From Petaurus breviceps papuanus (lineage: Eukaryota; Chordata; Mammalia; Diprotodontia; Petauridae): a stretch of 64,000 nucleotides of DNA. Position numbers and translations under genes: made by a program. The stretch spans positions 13,157,912-13,221,911 of the forward strand of contig JAMXIF010001164.1 of assembly GCA_028583685.1 (NCBI GenBank), given 5' to 3'. Positions 10,560 through 22,375 of this stretch are shown one piece after another (position 1 is the first letter of the stretch; every line of letters begins with the position of its first letter). The notes beneath the pieces are model-generated. The model was not told the DNA's origin, searched no databases, and saw only the letters and a list, made by a program, of their open reading frames with translations.

Positions 10560-11935
10560 CAGGAGAATGAAAAAAATAAGTAGAGAAACTGCTTCAATCA
10601 GTATTTAGAGTCCGTCAGTTGTTTATCTGGATAGCATTTTCCTTCATGGATCCTTTGCACTTTTCTTAGATCAGTGTTGCTGACAAAAGCAGAATCGTTC
10701 CTAGTTGAGCATCACACCATTTTGCTGATATTATCTACAGTGTTTTCCTGGTTCTGCTCATTTCACTTTGCATTAGTTTGGCTTTTCTAAGATTTGTATG
10801 TTCATCATTTTCTATTGAACAATAATATTTCATTACATTCATATACCACAGCTTTTTAGCAATTCCCCAATTGATGGGCATACCTTCAGTTTCCAATATT
10901 TTGCCACCACCACAGGGGCTGCTATAAATATTTTTGCACATCTAGGTTTTTTTTCCATTGGTATAATGTCTTTGATATACAAACCAAGTAATGGTACTGT
11001 TGGATAAAAAAAACGCACAGTTTGTTTGACCTTTAGGTATAGTTCCAAATTGTTCTCCAGTATGGTTGAATCAGTTCTCAATTCCACCAAAAATTCATGA
11101 CTGTTTCAATTTTACTATATTCTCTCCAACATTTATCTTTTTTTTTCTGTTTTGTCATGAGCCAATATATTTGATATGAGGTTGTATTTCATCATTTCTC
11201 CAGTCAAAAGTGATTTAAACAACTTCATATTCCTATAGTTTTGATTTTTTTATCTGAAAACTGTCTATTCATATCCTTTAGCCATTTATCAACTGGGGAA
11301 CATCTTATAATCCTATAAATTTTACTCAATTCTCTATACACTTGAGAAATGAAGCCTTTATCAGAGACACTTGCTATAAGAATTGTTTCCCCGCTTTTTG
11401 CTTTCCTTCTAATCTTAGTTTCATTAATTTTGTTGGTACAAAAGCTTTTCAATTCAATATGAATAAATTATTTATTACACATTTCCTAATGCTCTCTATC
11501 TATTGCTTGGTCATGATGTCTTCCTTCCCCATAAATATACTATAATATAATATACTATAATATAATATACTATAATATACTATACTATACTATACTATAA
11601 TATAATATAATATAATATAATAAATATAATATAATAAATATAATATAGTATAGTATAATATAGCATAATATAATATAGTATAATATTATTATATTATACC
11701 ATATTATACTATACTATATTATACTATATTATATTATATTTATTATACTATACTATATTATATTTATTATATTGTACTATATTATATTATATTATTATGT
11801 TATATTATTATATTATATATATATTATTCCTTGCTCTTCTAATTTGACTGCTTCATTATCTACGGTACCTTTTAGCAAGATATAGTTTCCTTCCTTATTT
11901 ACTTTAATTAGATCTATTTTTTGTTTTTGTTATTT
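10560..11935 (-). mobile_element. L1 LINE, antisense (part 2)
   Basis: Continues the L1 from before the LTR: 'aactgcttcaatcagtattt', 'attccccaattgatgggcat', 'ttgctataaga' and 'cttccttatttactttaatt'. Minus-strand translation gives ORF2 C-terminal pieces such as KIFIAAPVVVAKYWKLK and LWYMNVMKYYCSIENDEH, in two overlapping frames, so it is frameshifted. A TA-rich tract has expanded inside it (11536-11826). Confidence 0.8.
11536..11826. repeat. TA-rich minisatellite tract
   Basis: About 290 bases made almost only of A and T, built from TATAATATAC-like and TATTATA units. The first part is 'tataatatac' rich and the second mainly its complement, so the two halves could pair. It lies inside antisense L1. 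Confidence 0.9.
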
Positions 11936-13015
11936 ATTTTTCATTTTCAACATTCACTTTTTTAAGATTTTAAGTTCCAAATTTTCCCCCTCCTTCCCTA
12001 ATCCCTCTACATGACAGAATATTTCCACATCAGTTATTCTGTGAAATAAGAATCAGAACCAAATGGGAAAACCATGAGAAAGAACTTCCCCAAAAAAGAA
12101 AGAGAAAATAGTATGCTTTTATTTTCATTCAGACTCGACAGTTCTTTCCCTGGATGTGGATATCATTTTCCATCAAGAGTCTTTGGGAATTGTCTTAGAT
12201 ATTTGCATTGCTGGAGAAGAGTTAAGTCTATCAAAGTTGCTCATAGCACAATGTCACTGTTACTGTGTACAATGTTCTAACTTTGCTCACATCACTTACC
12301 ATCAGTTCATCTAAGTCTTTCCAGGTTTTTTATTTTCCTGAAGTATGCAGGCTCATCATTTCTTATGGAACAATAGTATTCTATTACATTCGTAAACCAC
12401 TACTTGTTCAGTAATTCCCCAATGGATGGGTTTCCAATCAATTTCCAATTATTGAACACCATATAAAGAGCTGCTATAAATATTTTTTGTACACATACAT
12501 CCTTTTTCCTTTTTAATGACCTCTTTGGGATACAGAACTAGTAGTAGTCTTGCTGGATCAAAGGGTATGCACAGTTTTAAATTCCTTTGATCATAGTTCC
12601 AAATTGCTCTCCAGAATGGTTTGATCAGTGTACAACTCCACCAACAATGCACTAGAGTTTCAATTCTCCTGTATCTTCTCCAACAGGTATTATTTTCCTT
12701 TTCTTTCATATTAGCCAATCTGACAGGTGTGAGGTGGTACCACAGAGATGTCTTGATTTGCATTTCTCTAATCAACAATGATTTAAAACATTTTTCATAT
12801 GAATAGAGACAACCTTTAATTTCTTCATCTGCAAAGTGCTTATTCATATCTTTGTGCCATTTATCATTTCTGTAAGGACTTGTATTTTTTTTTATAAATT
12901 TGACTCAGTTCTCTAGATATTTGAGAAATGATTGCTTTATCAGAAACACAGGCTGTAAAAATGGTTTCCTAGATTTCTGCTTCCCTTTCAATCTGGGTTC
13001 ATATTTTCTTTAACA
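11936..13015 (-). mobile_element. L1 LINE 3' end, antisense, longest ORF2 remnant
   Basis: The antisense 3' UTR starts near 11936, and ORF2 follows. The minus strand at 12449-12847 is open for 132 codons and reads like the L1 ORF2 C-terminus: REMQIKTSLWYHLTPVRLAN, CWRRYRRIETLVHCWWSC, PFWRAIWNY and FDPARLLLVLYPKE. The cysteine-containing segment typical of L1 ORF2 is thus recognisable. 5'-truncated near 13015. Confidence 0.85.
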
Positions 13016-13495
13016 TCCCTGTTGGATTTGTCTTGTATTTACCATAGTTTTACCACTTACAGCCTGTTACAACCATATCAAGTCATAGTTGGATAACTAA
13101 CTGACTCAATATTCATTTATCTACTTCCTGCTTCTCAACTTTTTCACTGATCATGACTAGCATTGCCAATGAACAAATGGATGAGATGAATACCTACCTG
13201 AAAAAAGAAAGGAGAGAAAGAGAAATAACAAAAGAAAGAACAGAGTAAAGAAAGAAAAAAGGAAACAAGAAAAATTCTAAAATACTCAATTATTTACCAC
13301 TTTGCTATTTATGAACACTATATGTTTTCCAATTGCATCAAGTTAAAATGCTTATACTCTGCTTTCAATTTCTTCTCAATGCCCCAGCATGTAAACATAC
13401 ATTCATACATACACAGCCTACATACATCATTCTCTTCCTGCACCATGTTCATTTCCACCTACAATTCTTTATGTTGTTTTTTTTTCTCTCTACCA
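13016..13495. other. No recognisable feature
   Basis: Mostly unique sequence with a purine-rich stretch (13200-13275) and a pyrimidine-rich one (13470-13510). Confidence 0.5.
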
Positions 13496-13645
13496 TGTAT
13501 TCCATCTTTTCTTTCCCCATGTTTCCAAATCCTACCAACCATTAAAGGTCTAGGTCAAGTCCCATCTCACCCATGAACATTTATTTTCCCTCTTCTTCAT
13601 ACCTCACTGATCTTTCTCCTCTATGAATTCATACTGCATGTGTAA
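13496..13645 (+). mobile_element. L2/L3-like LINE fragment
   Basis: 'aggtctaggtcaagtcccat' followed by 'atacctcactgatctttctc' follows the order of the L2/CR1-type 3' region, but the match is weak. Confidence 0.4.
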
Positions 13646-14097
13646 TTAGTAAAACATAATCCATTTCTTCATTGACGGGTTCCATGAGATATGCAAATAG
13701 TGCTGCATTTGCACTCTGGCAAAATGACTTTTGATCATGTATCTGATATTTTTCTAGCTGTATGGATCTTGAATGAGTCATCTAAAAAGCCCATGTTTCA
13801 GTTTTGTCAGCTCTGACATGATACCTACACATAACTACATTAGTGAATTGTTTCAAGACTTCAGTGTTACTGTATTTTAAGTGGTTCACTGCCATTGTAA
13901 GGTTGTTGCTGATTGGGAAATTGTTCTCATGTGTTTGGTTGGTTTTATTTTTTGTTGTTGTTCATTTGAAAGAGTTAAAATAGAACTATTTCTATTACTT
14001 TTCATCACTGTATTGCTCTCATTTTTCCTATTTTTATCATTTGTTAGCTATATGTCAGTTATTTCCTCAAATAAATCTCAAAGTCCTGGAAGGGAAC

Positions 14098-14371
14098 AGT
14101 GGTACACATGATCTTGGCAGAGCAAAGCATAGCTTTAAATCTTAGTTCATTTTTAAAATCTAAGGCCCTTTACTTAGACAGTTTCAAGTAAATATTATTC
14201 CTTTTATAGTAGCTGACAGATGGTCTACTTAAAAGTATCTTCTTACAAAACAACGTAATATTGGACAATCAGATATAATAGATAAGGAAACAAATAGAAA
14301 GGCTTCACTCATGCTCCTTTTGGCCATCTTCCTGACTTCCTTTGGACCTCAAAATCATTCACCCTCTATAG
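14098..14371 (+). repeat. Local direct duplication, copy 1
   Basis: Runs from 'gtggtacacatgatcttggc' to 'ctatagctagttcatat' and aligns along its whole length with 15847-16122. Shared blocks include 'gtagctgacagatggtctac', 'gataaggaaacaaatagaaa' and 'ggacctcaaaatcattcacc'. Flanking sequence is unrelated on both sides. No repeat family recognised and no coding frame. Confidence 0.85.
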
Positions 14372-14647
14372 CTAGTTCATATATATATTCCTCCTATATC
14401 ACCTATATCATCTAAAGTATTAGTTACCTAGCAAGTGATTAATAAATAATTGACCAATTATTTGATTTAGATAACATCCTGGCACTTCAAAAGACACGCT
14501 CTGTATTAAAGTGAATAGGACTCTTTATCTAGTCTTTGAAACTATTAAATTCTAAATACCTTCCCATTGAGCTTCTATGAAAACATTCTTTCAAATAAAG
14601 GAGACAGAAAGAAGTCAAGAGGATGGGTTAACAAAAAATATCTGTTA

Positions 14648-14800
14648 TAAGAATTCTCTCTGTGTCTGTTTCTGTCTGCTTCTGTCTCTTTCTCACCTTC
14701 CATTCCTCTGTCTTGCTCCCTTTTTCTCTCTGTTTATCTATATCTTCCTATTTGTATGATGTCTATCTATCTCTCTCTCTTTTCCACTCTATCATTCACT
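14648..14800. repeat. CT/TCTG-rich simple repeat
   Basis: Pyrimidine-rich imperfect TCTG and TC units. Open frames here are composition artefacts. Confidence 0.8.
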
Positions 14801-14871
14801 TCTCTCCATTCCTTTTCTTTAGAACTAGTAATTTTATGAGTTCATGTGTACAGGTTGAACTGTACCCATGA

Positions 14872-15395
14872 CAGATAATCTTATGTCATTTTATTTTCCA
14901 GAATTCTTTTTGTTGGTGTATTAGGGTTTCTGTTATACATTACATCTTGAATTTATTAACTTTTTATTCATTTGCATGTTTTTACTGAGTTAAAATTTTC
15001 CTTCCAAAATCAAAAGTTAAATTGGCCCCACCTACTTCTTAAACAACATTTTCTTTTCACTCATAGGCATAAAAACAGTCAAACATTCTGTCTCCCACAA
15101 ATTAATGAGCTTGATTTATTGGCAGGGAAGAAGAAAGTGGGCAGTTGTATGCCCAAATTAGTTTTTGAGAATGATATTAACCACAGAAATGTTTGTCATG
15201 AAATTGACTATACATTTCATTTGAAATTTTATTAATAAGTCACACTCTGAAAACAAAACGGCCTTCTCAGCAATTCCAAAATTAGACTTCATCAGCTACC
15301 ATTGAAACTCTCCCTCCTAAATGTCTTTTTTAACTGGCATTGTGGCAGAAATGGAAACTGAATGTAGATGACATCCTTATCCTGTATAACAAACC
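14872..15395. other. No recognisable feature
   Basis: Unique-looking sequence. An 87-codon open frame (14972-15235) has no recognisable domain and no context. Confidence 0.5.
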
Positions 15396-15505
15396 TCTCT
15401 CCCTCATTACCTCCTTTTCTCTCTGTCTCTCTCTGTCTGTTTCTGTCTATCTCTGTTTTTCTCTCTGTCTCTGTCTGTCTGTGTGTGCACCTATTTCTCT
15501 CTCCA
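15396..15505. repeat. CT/TCTG-rich simple repeat
   Basis: Imperfect TC and TCTG units ending in a short TG run. Confidence 0.8.
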
Positions 15506-15846
15506 TTGAAATGCCCTTTCCTTTCAACATCTTTTCAGTCATTGAAATGTATACATTTTCACTCATTTTATATAAAGCAAAATTCAGTTTAGAGTTTGAT
15601 CGTTTTTAATGTTTTATCAGGGCGTCAAGGATATAAGGTCGACTAAGTATCATGAATACAAAATGGGACTCACAAAGAAAACTGATTTCTTCTTGGAATG
15701 TGAAGTTAACATTTCTGGTGGTGATAAGATCAAATTACATCAGACTGCACTCAGCCATCATACAAGGCTAGTAAACCATGTGCCTTTAATTTGCTTCCAG
15801 TTGCTATTGTTGAAAAACAAAAGACAATGTGATAAAAGTTAACAAT
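15506..15846. other. No recognisable feature
   Basis: Unique-looking sequence between the simple repeat and the second duplication copy. A 77-codon open frame (15609-15842) resembles no protein I know. Confidence 0.5.
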
Positions 15847-16122
15847 AGTACACAAGATCTTGGCAGAGCCAAGCATAGCTTTAATTCTTAGTTCATCTTT
15901 ATAATGTAAGACCCTTTATTTTGGATAGTTTCAAATAAATATTATTCCTTTTATGGTAGCTGACAGATGGTCTACTTAAAAGCAACTTTTTACAAAACAA
16001 TGTAATATTGGACAAATATAATAGATAAGGAAACAAATAGAAAGGCTTTACTCATGTTCCTTTTGGCCATCTTCCTGAATTCCTTTGGACCTCAAAATCA
16101 TTCACCCTCTACTGCTAGTTCA
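15847..16122 (+). repeat. Local direct duplication, copy 2
   Basis: Second copy of 14098-14371, same orientation, starting about 1.75 kb later. Scattered substitutions and a few small indels separate the two, so the event is not recent. An L2 3' end follows about 70 bases after this copy but not after copy 1. Confidence 0.85.
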
Positions 16123-16194
16123 AATACAACATTTTTTTATGCCTTCATGCTCCTCATCTGGGAATAGCCTAACAACTTCATGGCTTGATAACCA

Positions 16195-16490
16195 TAAAGT
16201 ATCCCACTGCAAACCTCCTCCTGGAACTTTCATTTTGGGTAGGGCCCAAGGCTTTTCTCCCTTCACTGTTTTCTACCCTGCACTGAATTACTCTGTACTT
16301 CAAATCTATGCTCCCATGCAGGAGACCTTTGTTCTCCCCTTCACTTTTCAGGTACTTCTGAGTGTTATCTTCCTTTATTAGAACATAAGCTTCTCTGGGG
16401 CAAAGATAATCTTTCATTTTTTTATTGCTTTGTGTATACCCAGCACTTAGCAGTGTCTGTTACTAGGTATTTTTATTAAACATAATATTT
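16195..16490 (+). mobile_element. L2 LINE 3' end
   Basis: 'ttagaacataagcttctctg', 'gtatacccagcacttagcag' and 'tgtctgttactaggtatttt' are a decayed L2 3' end in sense direction. Confidence 0.7.
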
Positions 16491-16599
16491 ACTTCTTTCC
16501 ATCCTATTCCGGAATATATATAACATGAAAAAAATTTGGAATCATAGTTTTTTTTAACTATTTGCATTCTATTTTTTGCCTTTTAATGACTTTATTTTT

Positions 16600-17645
16600 T
16601 AACATTTATTTAGTATTTTCTTTTTTGCTGCATGTAAAAACAATTTTTAACATTAATTTTTAAAACTGTGAGTTCCAAATTCTTTCCTTTCCTCCCTCCC
16701 TGTGCTCCTCATTGAGAGGGTAAACAATGTGATACAGCTCATACATGTGTAGTCATGCAAAAGATTTTCATATTAGTTATGTTATGAAAGAAAATGTAAA
16801 CCAAAAAAAGGCTAAAGAAAAATAAAGACAATTTTTAAAAAGTATGCTTCAATCTGTACTCAGACACCACCAATTCTTTCTCTGTGGAGGAATAGCATTT
16901 TTCATCATATAAGTCCTTCAGAGTTGTCTTGGATCATTAAATTACAAGAATATCTCAGTCATTTGTAGATGCTCATGTTATAATATTGCTGATACTTTGT
17001 AAAAAGTACCTTATGTCAGCTCACAAAAGTCTTGGCAGGTTTTTCTGGGAGAAACCTGCTCATCATTTCTTATAGCACAATAGTATTTCATCATATTTAC
17101 AGAACACAGTTTATTCAGTCACTCCATAACTTATGAATATTCCCTCAAATTTCCAATTCTTTGCCACCAGAAACAAGCTACTATAAATATTTTTTTTGTA
17201 TAGATACTTTTACTTCTTGTCTTTTTTATCTTTTTTGGAATATAGACCTAGTTTCACTGGTTTTGTAGCCCTTTGGTTACAGTCCCAAACTACTCTAAAC
17301 ACTGGTTGAATGAGTTCATAACTCCATCAAAAATGCATTTAAGTGTCATTTTCCCCCACATTCTGGCAACATTTGCCATTTTCCTTTTCTGCCCTTGGCC
17401 AATCTAATAGGTATGAGTGAGTACCTTAAAATTGTTTTAATTTGCATTTTTCCAAACAATATTAAGTTAGAACATTTTTAATATGGGTATCAATGTCTTG
17501 GATTACTTTATCTGAAAACTGTTCATATCTTCGATAATATATCAATCAGCAAATCATTCTTATTTTTACAAATTTGACTCAAATTTCTGTATGTTTGAGA
17601 AAAAGAGACCTTTATCAGAGAAACTTCCTTCAAAATGTTTTCACT
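16600..17645 (-). mobile_element. L1 LINE 3' end, antisense
   Basis: Complement of an L1 3' UTR plus the ORF2 C-terminus: 'actgtgagttccaaattctt', 'gtatgcttcaatctgtactc', 'agaacacagtttattcagtc' and 'aatctaataggtatgagtga'. More diverged than the copy at 11936. Confidence 0.75.
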
Positions 17646-19087
17646 GTTACTATTGCTAACTCTATTTCCCTCCTTCCTATTCCCCAACCCTGTTAATACT
17701 AATCTCTCTCACTATTCACCCTGTCACTTCTCAAGTGTTTTTCTTTTAACTACTAAGCCCCACTCCCAATCTTCACTCTCTTCTCTTGTCATTCCCCTTA
17801 CTTTTCTGTAAGGTAAAATTAAGTTCTATATGCAATTCAGTGTGCATGTTATTCCATCTTTGAGCTAATTTTGAAAAGAGTAAGGTTTTTTCACTCATTC
17901 TCACCTTCCCTTTCTTCCCCTCCACTATAAAACCTTTTTCTTACCCTTTTATGTGAGAAAATTTACTCCATTTTATCTCTTGCTTTCCTTTGTCTCCCAA
18001 TACATTCCTCTCTAAGCATCTAATTTTGTTTTTTAGCTATCACCCATTCATATTCAATGCACACTTGTGACAACTGTTTTTATATACTTCTGAATTCCAT
18101 AATAATAAGAAAGTTCTTATAAGTTAAAGAATCATCTTCCAGTGCAGGAATATAAACAGTTTAACTATATTTACTCCGTTGTGATTTCCCTTTCCTGTTT
18201 ACCTTCTTATATTTCTCTTGAGTCTTTTATTTGAAAGCCAAATTTTCTATTCAGCTCAGGTTTTTTCATCAAGAATGCTTGAAAGTCCTCTTTCATTAAA
18301 TAACCATTTTTCTCCTGAAGGATTATATTCAGTTTTACTGGGTAGGTGACTCAGTCACAATGCTAGCTTTTGCCCTCTGCAATATCATATCCCAAGCCCT
18401 CTAATTCACTAATGGAGAAGCAGTTAAATCTCGCGTTATCCTGATGACTCCATGATACTTGAATTGTTTCTTTCTGGCTACTTGCAACATTTTCCCCTTC
18501 GTCTGGGAGCTCAGGAATTTGACTAAAATATTCTTGTGAGTTTTTATTTTGGGATCTTTTTCCATAGTTGACTGAAGGACTCTTTCAATTTCTATTCTGC
18601 CCTCTGGCTCTAGAATATCAGGGCACTTTTCCTTGAAAATTCCTTGAAAGATGATTTCTAGCCTTTTAAAAAATAATGCCTTTTAAGAAGTCCAATAATT
18701 TTAAAATTATCTCTCATTGATTGACTTTTCCAGGTTACTTCTTTTTCAATGAGATATTTCACATTTTCTTCTATTTCTTCATTATTTAGCTTTATTTTTT
18801 CTCAATTTGTTATAAAGTCAGTACTTTCCATTTGCTAGTCTAATCTGAGAATTTATTTTCTTTGGTGAGCTTTTGTTCCTCCTTTTCCATTTGGCCAATT
18901 CTACTTTTTCAGAATTTTTTTTATTTCTTCATTGGCTGTAACTGTGAGGAGGGTCTCCACTCCACTGTGGCCCCAACCTCTGCTGTGCCACAAGCTCCTC
19001 CTTGTCCTGAGACTGCCACTCAGGAGTGCAACCCAGATCTGAGGACGGGCAAAACAAGAGAATCCTACCTCAGTACTAGCAAAGAGG
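17646..19087 (-). mobile_element. L1/HAL1 with ORF1, antisense
   Basis: Complement of the HAL1/L1 3' spacer and ORF1. 'caagaatgcttgaaagtcct' is the complement of the ORF1 segment DFQAFL, 'atatcagggcacttttcctt' of KENCPDI, and 'aaaattatctctcattgatt' of the RRDNL region of the RNA-binding domain. At 18940-19087 it runs into a GC-richer 5' region also seen at about 56700-56800. It carries many stops. Confidence 0.75.
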
Positions 19088-19157
19088 TATAGCAGCCATG
19101 TGGCACAGTTAATAGAATACCAGTCCTGGAGTCAGGAGAACCTGAATTCAAATATGA
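19088..19157 (+). mobile_element. WSINE-like SINE, 5' fragment
   Basis: 'agcagccatgtggcacagtt' to 'cctgaattcaaatatgac' is the first third of the SINE. It stops abruptly against an L1 piece. Confidence 0.75.
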
Positions 19158-19475
19158 CCAAAGGACTATAAAACTGTGCATATCCTTTGATTCAGCAATA
19201 ACACTACTAGTTCTGTATCCCAAAGAGGTCATAAAAATGGGGGGGAAACACATGTACAAAAATATTTAAAGTTCTCTATGTGATGCCAAAAATTTGGAAA
19301 TTAAGAGGACATGTATCAGTTGGGGAATGGCTGAATAAGTTGTGCTATATGAATGTAATGGAATACTATTGTTCTATAAGAAAAGAGGAGAAGGCAGATT
19401 TCAGAAAAAAAACCTGGACTTACATGAACTGATGCTGAATGAACTTAACAGAAGAAAATGAATAATTGTAATAGT
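19158..19475 (+). mobile_element. L1 ORF2 C-terminal fragment, sense
   Basis: 'actataaaactgtgcatatc', 'tcagttggggaatggctgaa' and 'tgaatgtaatggaatactat' are the sense strand of the L1 ORF2 C-terminus (W..EYY region). The neighbouring L1 pieces upstream are in the opposite direction. Confidence 0.8.
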
Positions 19476-19479
19476 AGTT

Positions 19480-19662
19480 TAATGTTTACAAAAAAATTTG
19501 GATATTTCCTTTGAGCTTCACAGCAATCCTGTGAAGTCAGTGCTGTATGTATAATTTATCAATGAAACAAGGTCATCAAATTAAAGTAACTTTACCATCA
19601 TCTCTCAGACAGTACCTAGATTCAAATGTATTCCTTCTCCAATCCTTAAGTATACTACTAAG
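19480..19662 (-). mobile_element. MIR-like CORE-SINE, reversed
   Basis: 'gcttcacagcaatcctgtga' and 'atttatcaatgaaacaaggt' fit the complement of a MIR. Weak match. Confidence 0.4.
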
Positions 19663-19673
19663 ACTGACCTGAT

Positions 19674-19697
19674 CCCTCTTATTCTTATTCTTACTCT

Positions 19698-19793
<96 letters not shown>

Positions 19794-19832
19794 CTCTCTC
19801 TTTCCCTCTCCTTTCTCTCTTCTCTCTCCCCT
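19674..19832. repeat. TC microsatellite
   Basis: About 130 bases of nearly pure (TC)n with ATTCTT units at the left and CTGT interruptions at the right. It directly precedes an L2 at the spot where L2 carries a natural CT-rich block. Confidence 0.95.
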
Positions 19833-20980
19833 CTGTCTTATATTATTAGCTTCTATGGGTTCAGCTATCATGGTTATTCAAATAATTTTGCAATTGTCTA
19901 AAATATTGACAATTCATGCCTACAGTTTTATCCTTAGTCTCTGTCATGAGCTTTTTTACTGCATCACCAACTTTCCATTGGACATTTCCAATTACATCTT
20001 CCTAGGCATTAAAAAAATCAAAATGTTTTATATAGAACTCATATTTCCCCAATCCCATCTCTCTTCTTACATTTATTTCTCTTGAGTGCTCCAAAATCCA
20101 GACTTGCAAGCTTGATTTCATGTTATACCCTCCCCCAAAACTAGTACCAATATGTTCTCAATTATTGTTTATCTATAAAAAATCTTTCTCACATGTCACT
20201 TTTACACTATGACTACACAAGTTCAAATCTTCATCACTTCTTATCTAAACTCCCCCAGATCTTCTCCGCATTATTGCCTCTCCTGGACATGAAAAATCAC
20301 CAACTATCATATACTTCAGTACCAATTCTACAGTTGTTTCCTCTAGAGTTTCATGACTAGTCATGACTCGTCTTGGGATAATCTTCCCCAGTGATCCTTC
20401 TGGAAGCATGGACTACGATCAAGTCAATTTTGTTATTGCTTTTGGATAGGCTTAGTCAATCTACTCCCCTTGTCCCTAATAACCATCACTTTGACTTTCT
20501 GGATCAAAAAGTACCCCGACTCATTGACTTTTTTGTGTTATTTCCCCCATTCAAATATAATCTCTTTGAAGGCAATGTCTTTGATTTTGTATTTGTTTCT
20601 CCAGGAGTTAGCATATCTCTTACATGGTAAGTACTTAATTAGTTTTTATTCATTCTTTCTTTCTTCATCAAATGTCTCCTTCCTCCAATCAAATTTCCAA
20701 ACTACCACATTGATATTCCTCTCATGTCTGACTCATCACTACTTGCTCCCTAAGCTATAGTGATTCTCTAATGCTTTTAGGATAAACAATAAATCCCTCT
20801 TCTGGCCTAAGTCTATATTGTTAAGCTTATTACATGTCTCTGTCCTTGTATACACTACATTCAATGCTCCAAAGTAACCTTTTGCTGTTCTTCTTATATT
20901 CTGCTCAATTTTCTTAACTTTAAATCTTTGTCTAGGTAGAATGCAATTCTCCTCACTTTAATATCATAAAAATCCATAGT
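19833..20980 (+). mobile_element. L2 LINE fragments
   Basis: 'attagcttctatgggttcag', 'ttccattggacatttccaat' and the terminus-like 'catggtaagtacttaattag' at about 20625 follow the sense L2 order. A second L2-like stretch continues to about 20980 ('gcttattacatgtctctgtc'). Highly decayed; the 96-codon frame at 20470 is not a gene. Confidence 0.6.
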
Positions 20981-20989
20981 TTCCTTGTC

Positions 20990-21147
20990 TTTTTTTTTTA
21001 AAGCAATCGGGCTTAAGTAACTTGCTCAAGGTTACACGGCCAAGTGTTTCTGGGTGGGTGCTAAGTGTCTGAGCCCAGGATTCCATCTCCAGGTCATCCC
21101 AACACCGGAGCCAGTGCTCTTACTCGCTGTGCTACCTGGCCACCCCA
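20990..21147 (-). mobile_element. Young tRNA-like SINE, reversed
   Basis: Poly-T at the left, then 'aagtaacttgctcaaggtta', 'gtttctgggtgggtgctaag', 'ccatctccaggtcatcccaa' and 'gtgctacctggccacc'. In complement it matches the copies at 26403, 58644 and 60773, with the A box (TAGCACAG.GAGTAAGAG) and B box (GATCGAATCC-like). Confidence 0.9.
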
Positions 21148-21177
21148 AAATATGAAGTTCATCTGTTCCTCATTTCT

Positions 21178-21292
21178 TTTTTTGGGGGGAGGGTAATTGG
21201 GGTTGAGTGACTTGCCCAAAGTCACACAGCTAGTAAGTATGACAAGTGTCTGAGGCCGGATTTGAACTCAGGTCCTCCTGACTCCAGGGACC
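21178..21292 (-). mobile_element. WSINE-like SINE, reversed, truncated
   Basis: T/G-rich tail complement, then 'tgagtgacttgcccaaagtc' and 'gaggccggatttgaactcag'. It ends at 'gactccaggg', so the 5' end of the element is missing. Confidence 0.85.
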
Positions 21293-22195
21293 CTTGTAAT
21301 TTTTTTACTTTACTGATTGTGGATGGGCATAAGACACAGGTAAAATGATGGTCTTATTAAGATTCATTCATTTATAACACAGTATTGAAAATATTTTAGA
21401 AGCACTAAATAGTACTTTTTTGAGGGTTTTTTTGTCATAAGGTTAAAGAGTACAATTTCAGGTATTTAATAATATTTTTCTATCATGATAAGATTCCATC
21501 CCAGGGACTGTTGCCAATATACTAGTCATTGAATTAAGTGTATTTAAGTCAATATCAGCAGAGTCTATTATATTTATGCTCTTTGATGGATACATCTTGT
21601 ACCAGGTTTACATGTCTTTTACATGTCTCTGATCACTATGATATTTTAACTTTTTTTTAAAGCATTGACAAGAATTTGAAAATAGAGAGTCAAATTTTAT
21701 CTATTTGGTACATATAACACTCCCAAAGTTGCAAAGGATTTCCAGTTCATGAAATGTCAAGGAAAATTGTTCTGTGAACAATTCAAACAAGGCTAAAAGC
21801 TTTGACAATGCGGGATGGAAACTGAGGAAGAAATTTTTATAGCTGGCACTTCTTTATTGAAATAGGCTGCAAAAAACTACCAGAAAGGAATCACAATTTG
21901 AGGAAGTGCTGAATATGTGAAATTCTCCTCAAATATTCTATCACAATTTTAGGTTTTATTCAGTTAGTAATATGTCTGAGAAGATTTATATCTATGAGAT
22001 GTTGGAATACATGGGGGACAGATAAACCAGCAAATGCAGGAGGAAAAAAAATCCAAGCTGAGAGTAAAAGCACCAGAAATCTAATGCAAATGTGAATTCG
22101 TTTGCACATAAATCTGAAGCTATTCTTACAGGAAAGCATTATTAATCAAAAAGCAGTTTTACCATGAAGTTCTATGTCCTATTTAGGAGGGTTAT
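21293..22195. other. No recognisable feature
   Basis: Unique-looking sequence without repeat family or open frame. A conserved non-coding element cannot be excluded without alignments. Confidence 0.5.
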
Positions 22196-22375
22196 TGTCT
22201 CACTGGTAAAGCTGAAAAAAAAAACATTAAACTGGTAGTAAAAAGTACTGGGTTCAAACACTAGTTTTACAATATACTAGATATGTGACCTTGAGAAATT
22301 CAGGAAAGCTCTAGGAATTTCAGTTATCTCATCAGTAAAATTGGAGTCAAAATTATTCCCCTGCCTGTGTCAATT
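22196..22375 (+). mobile_element. MIR-type CORE-SINE
   Basis: 'tactgggttcaaacactagt', 'atatgtgaccttgagaaatt' and 'tatctcatcagtaaaattgg' are a diverged MIR core and 3' part. Confidence 0.65.

Noticed and set aside
12449-12847. A 132-codon frame as a possible host gene
   Set aside because: It is clearly the L1 ORF2 C-terminus.
14098-16122. Duplication as part of a 1.75-kb tandem repeat
   Set aside because: Only about 275 bases repeat; flanking sequence on both sides differs.
19605-19871. 88-codon minus-strand frame rich in Arg-Glu
   Set aside because: It is a translation of the TC microsatellite.
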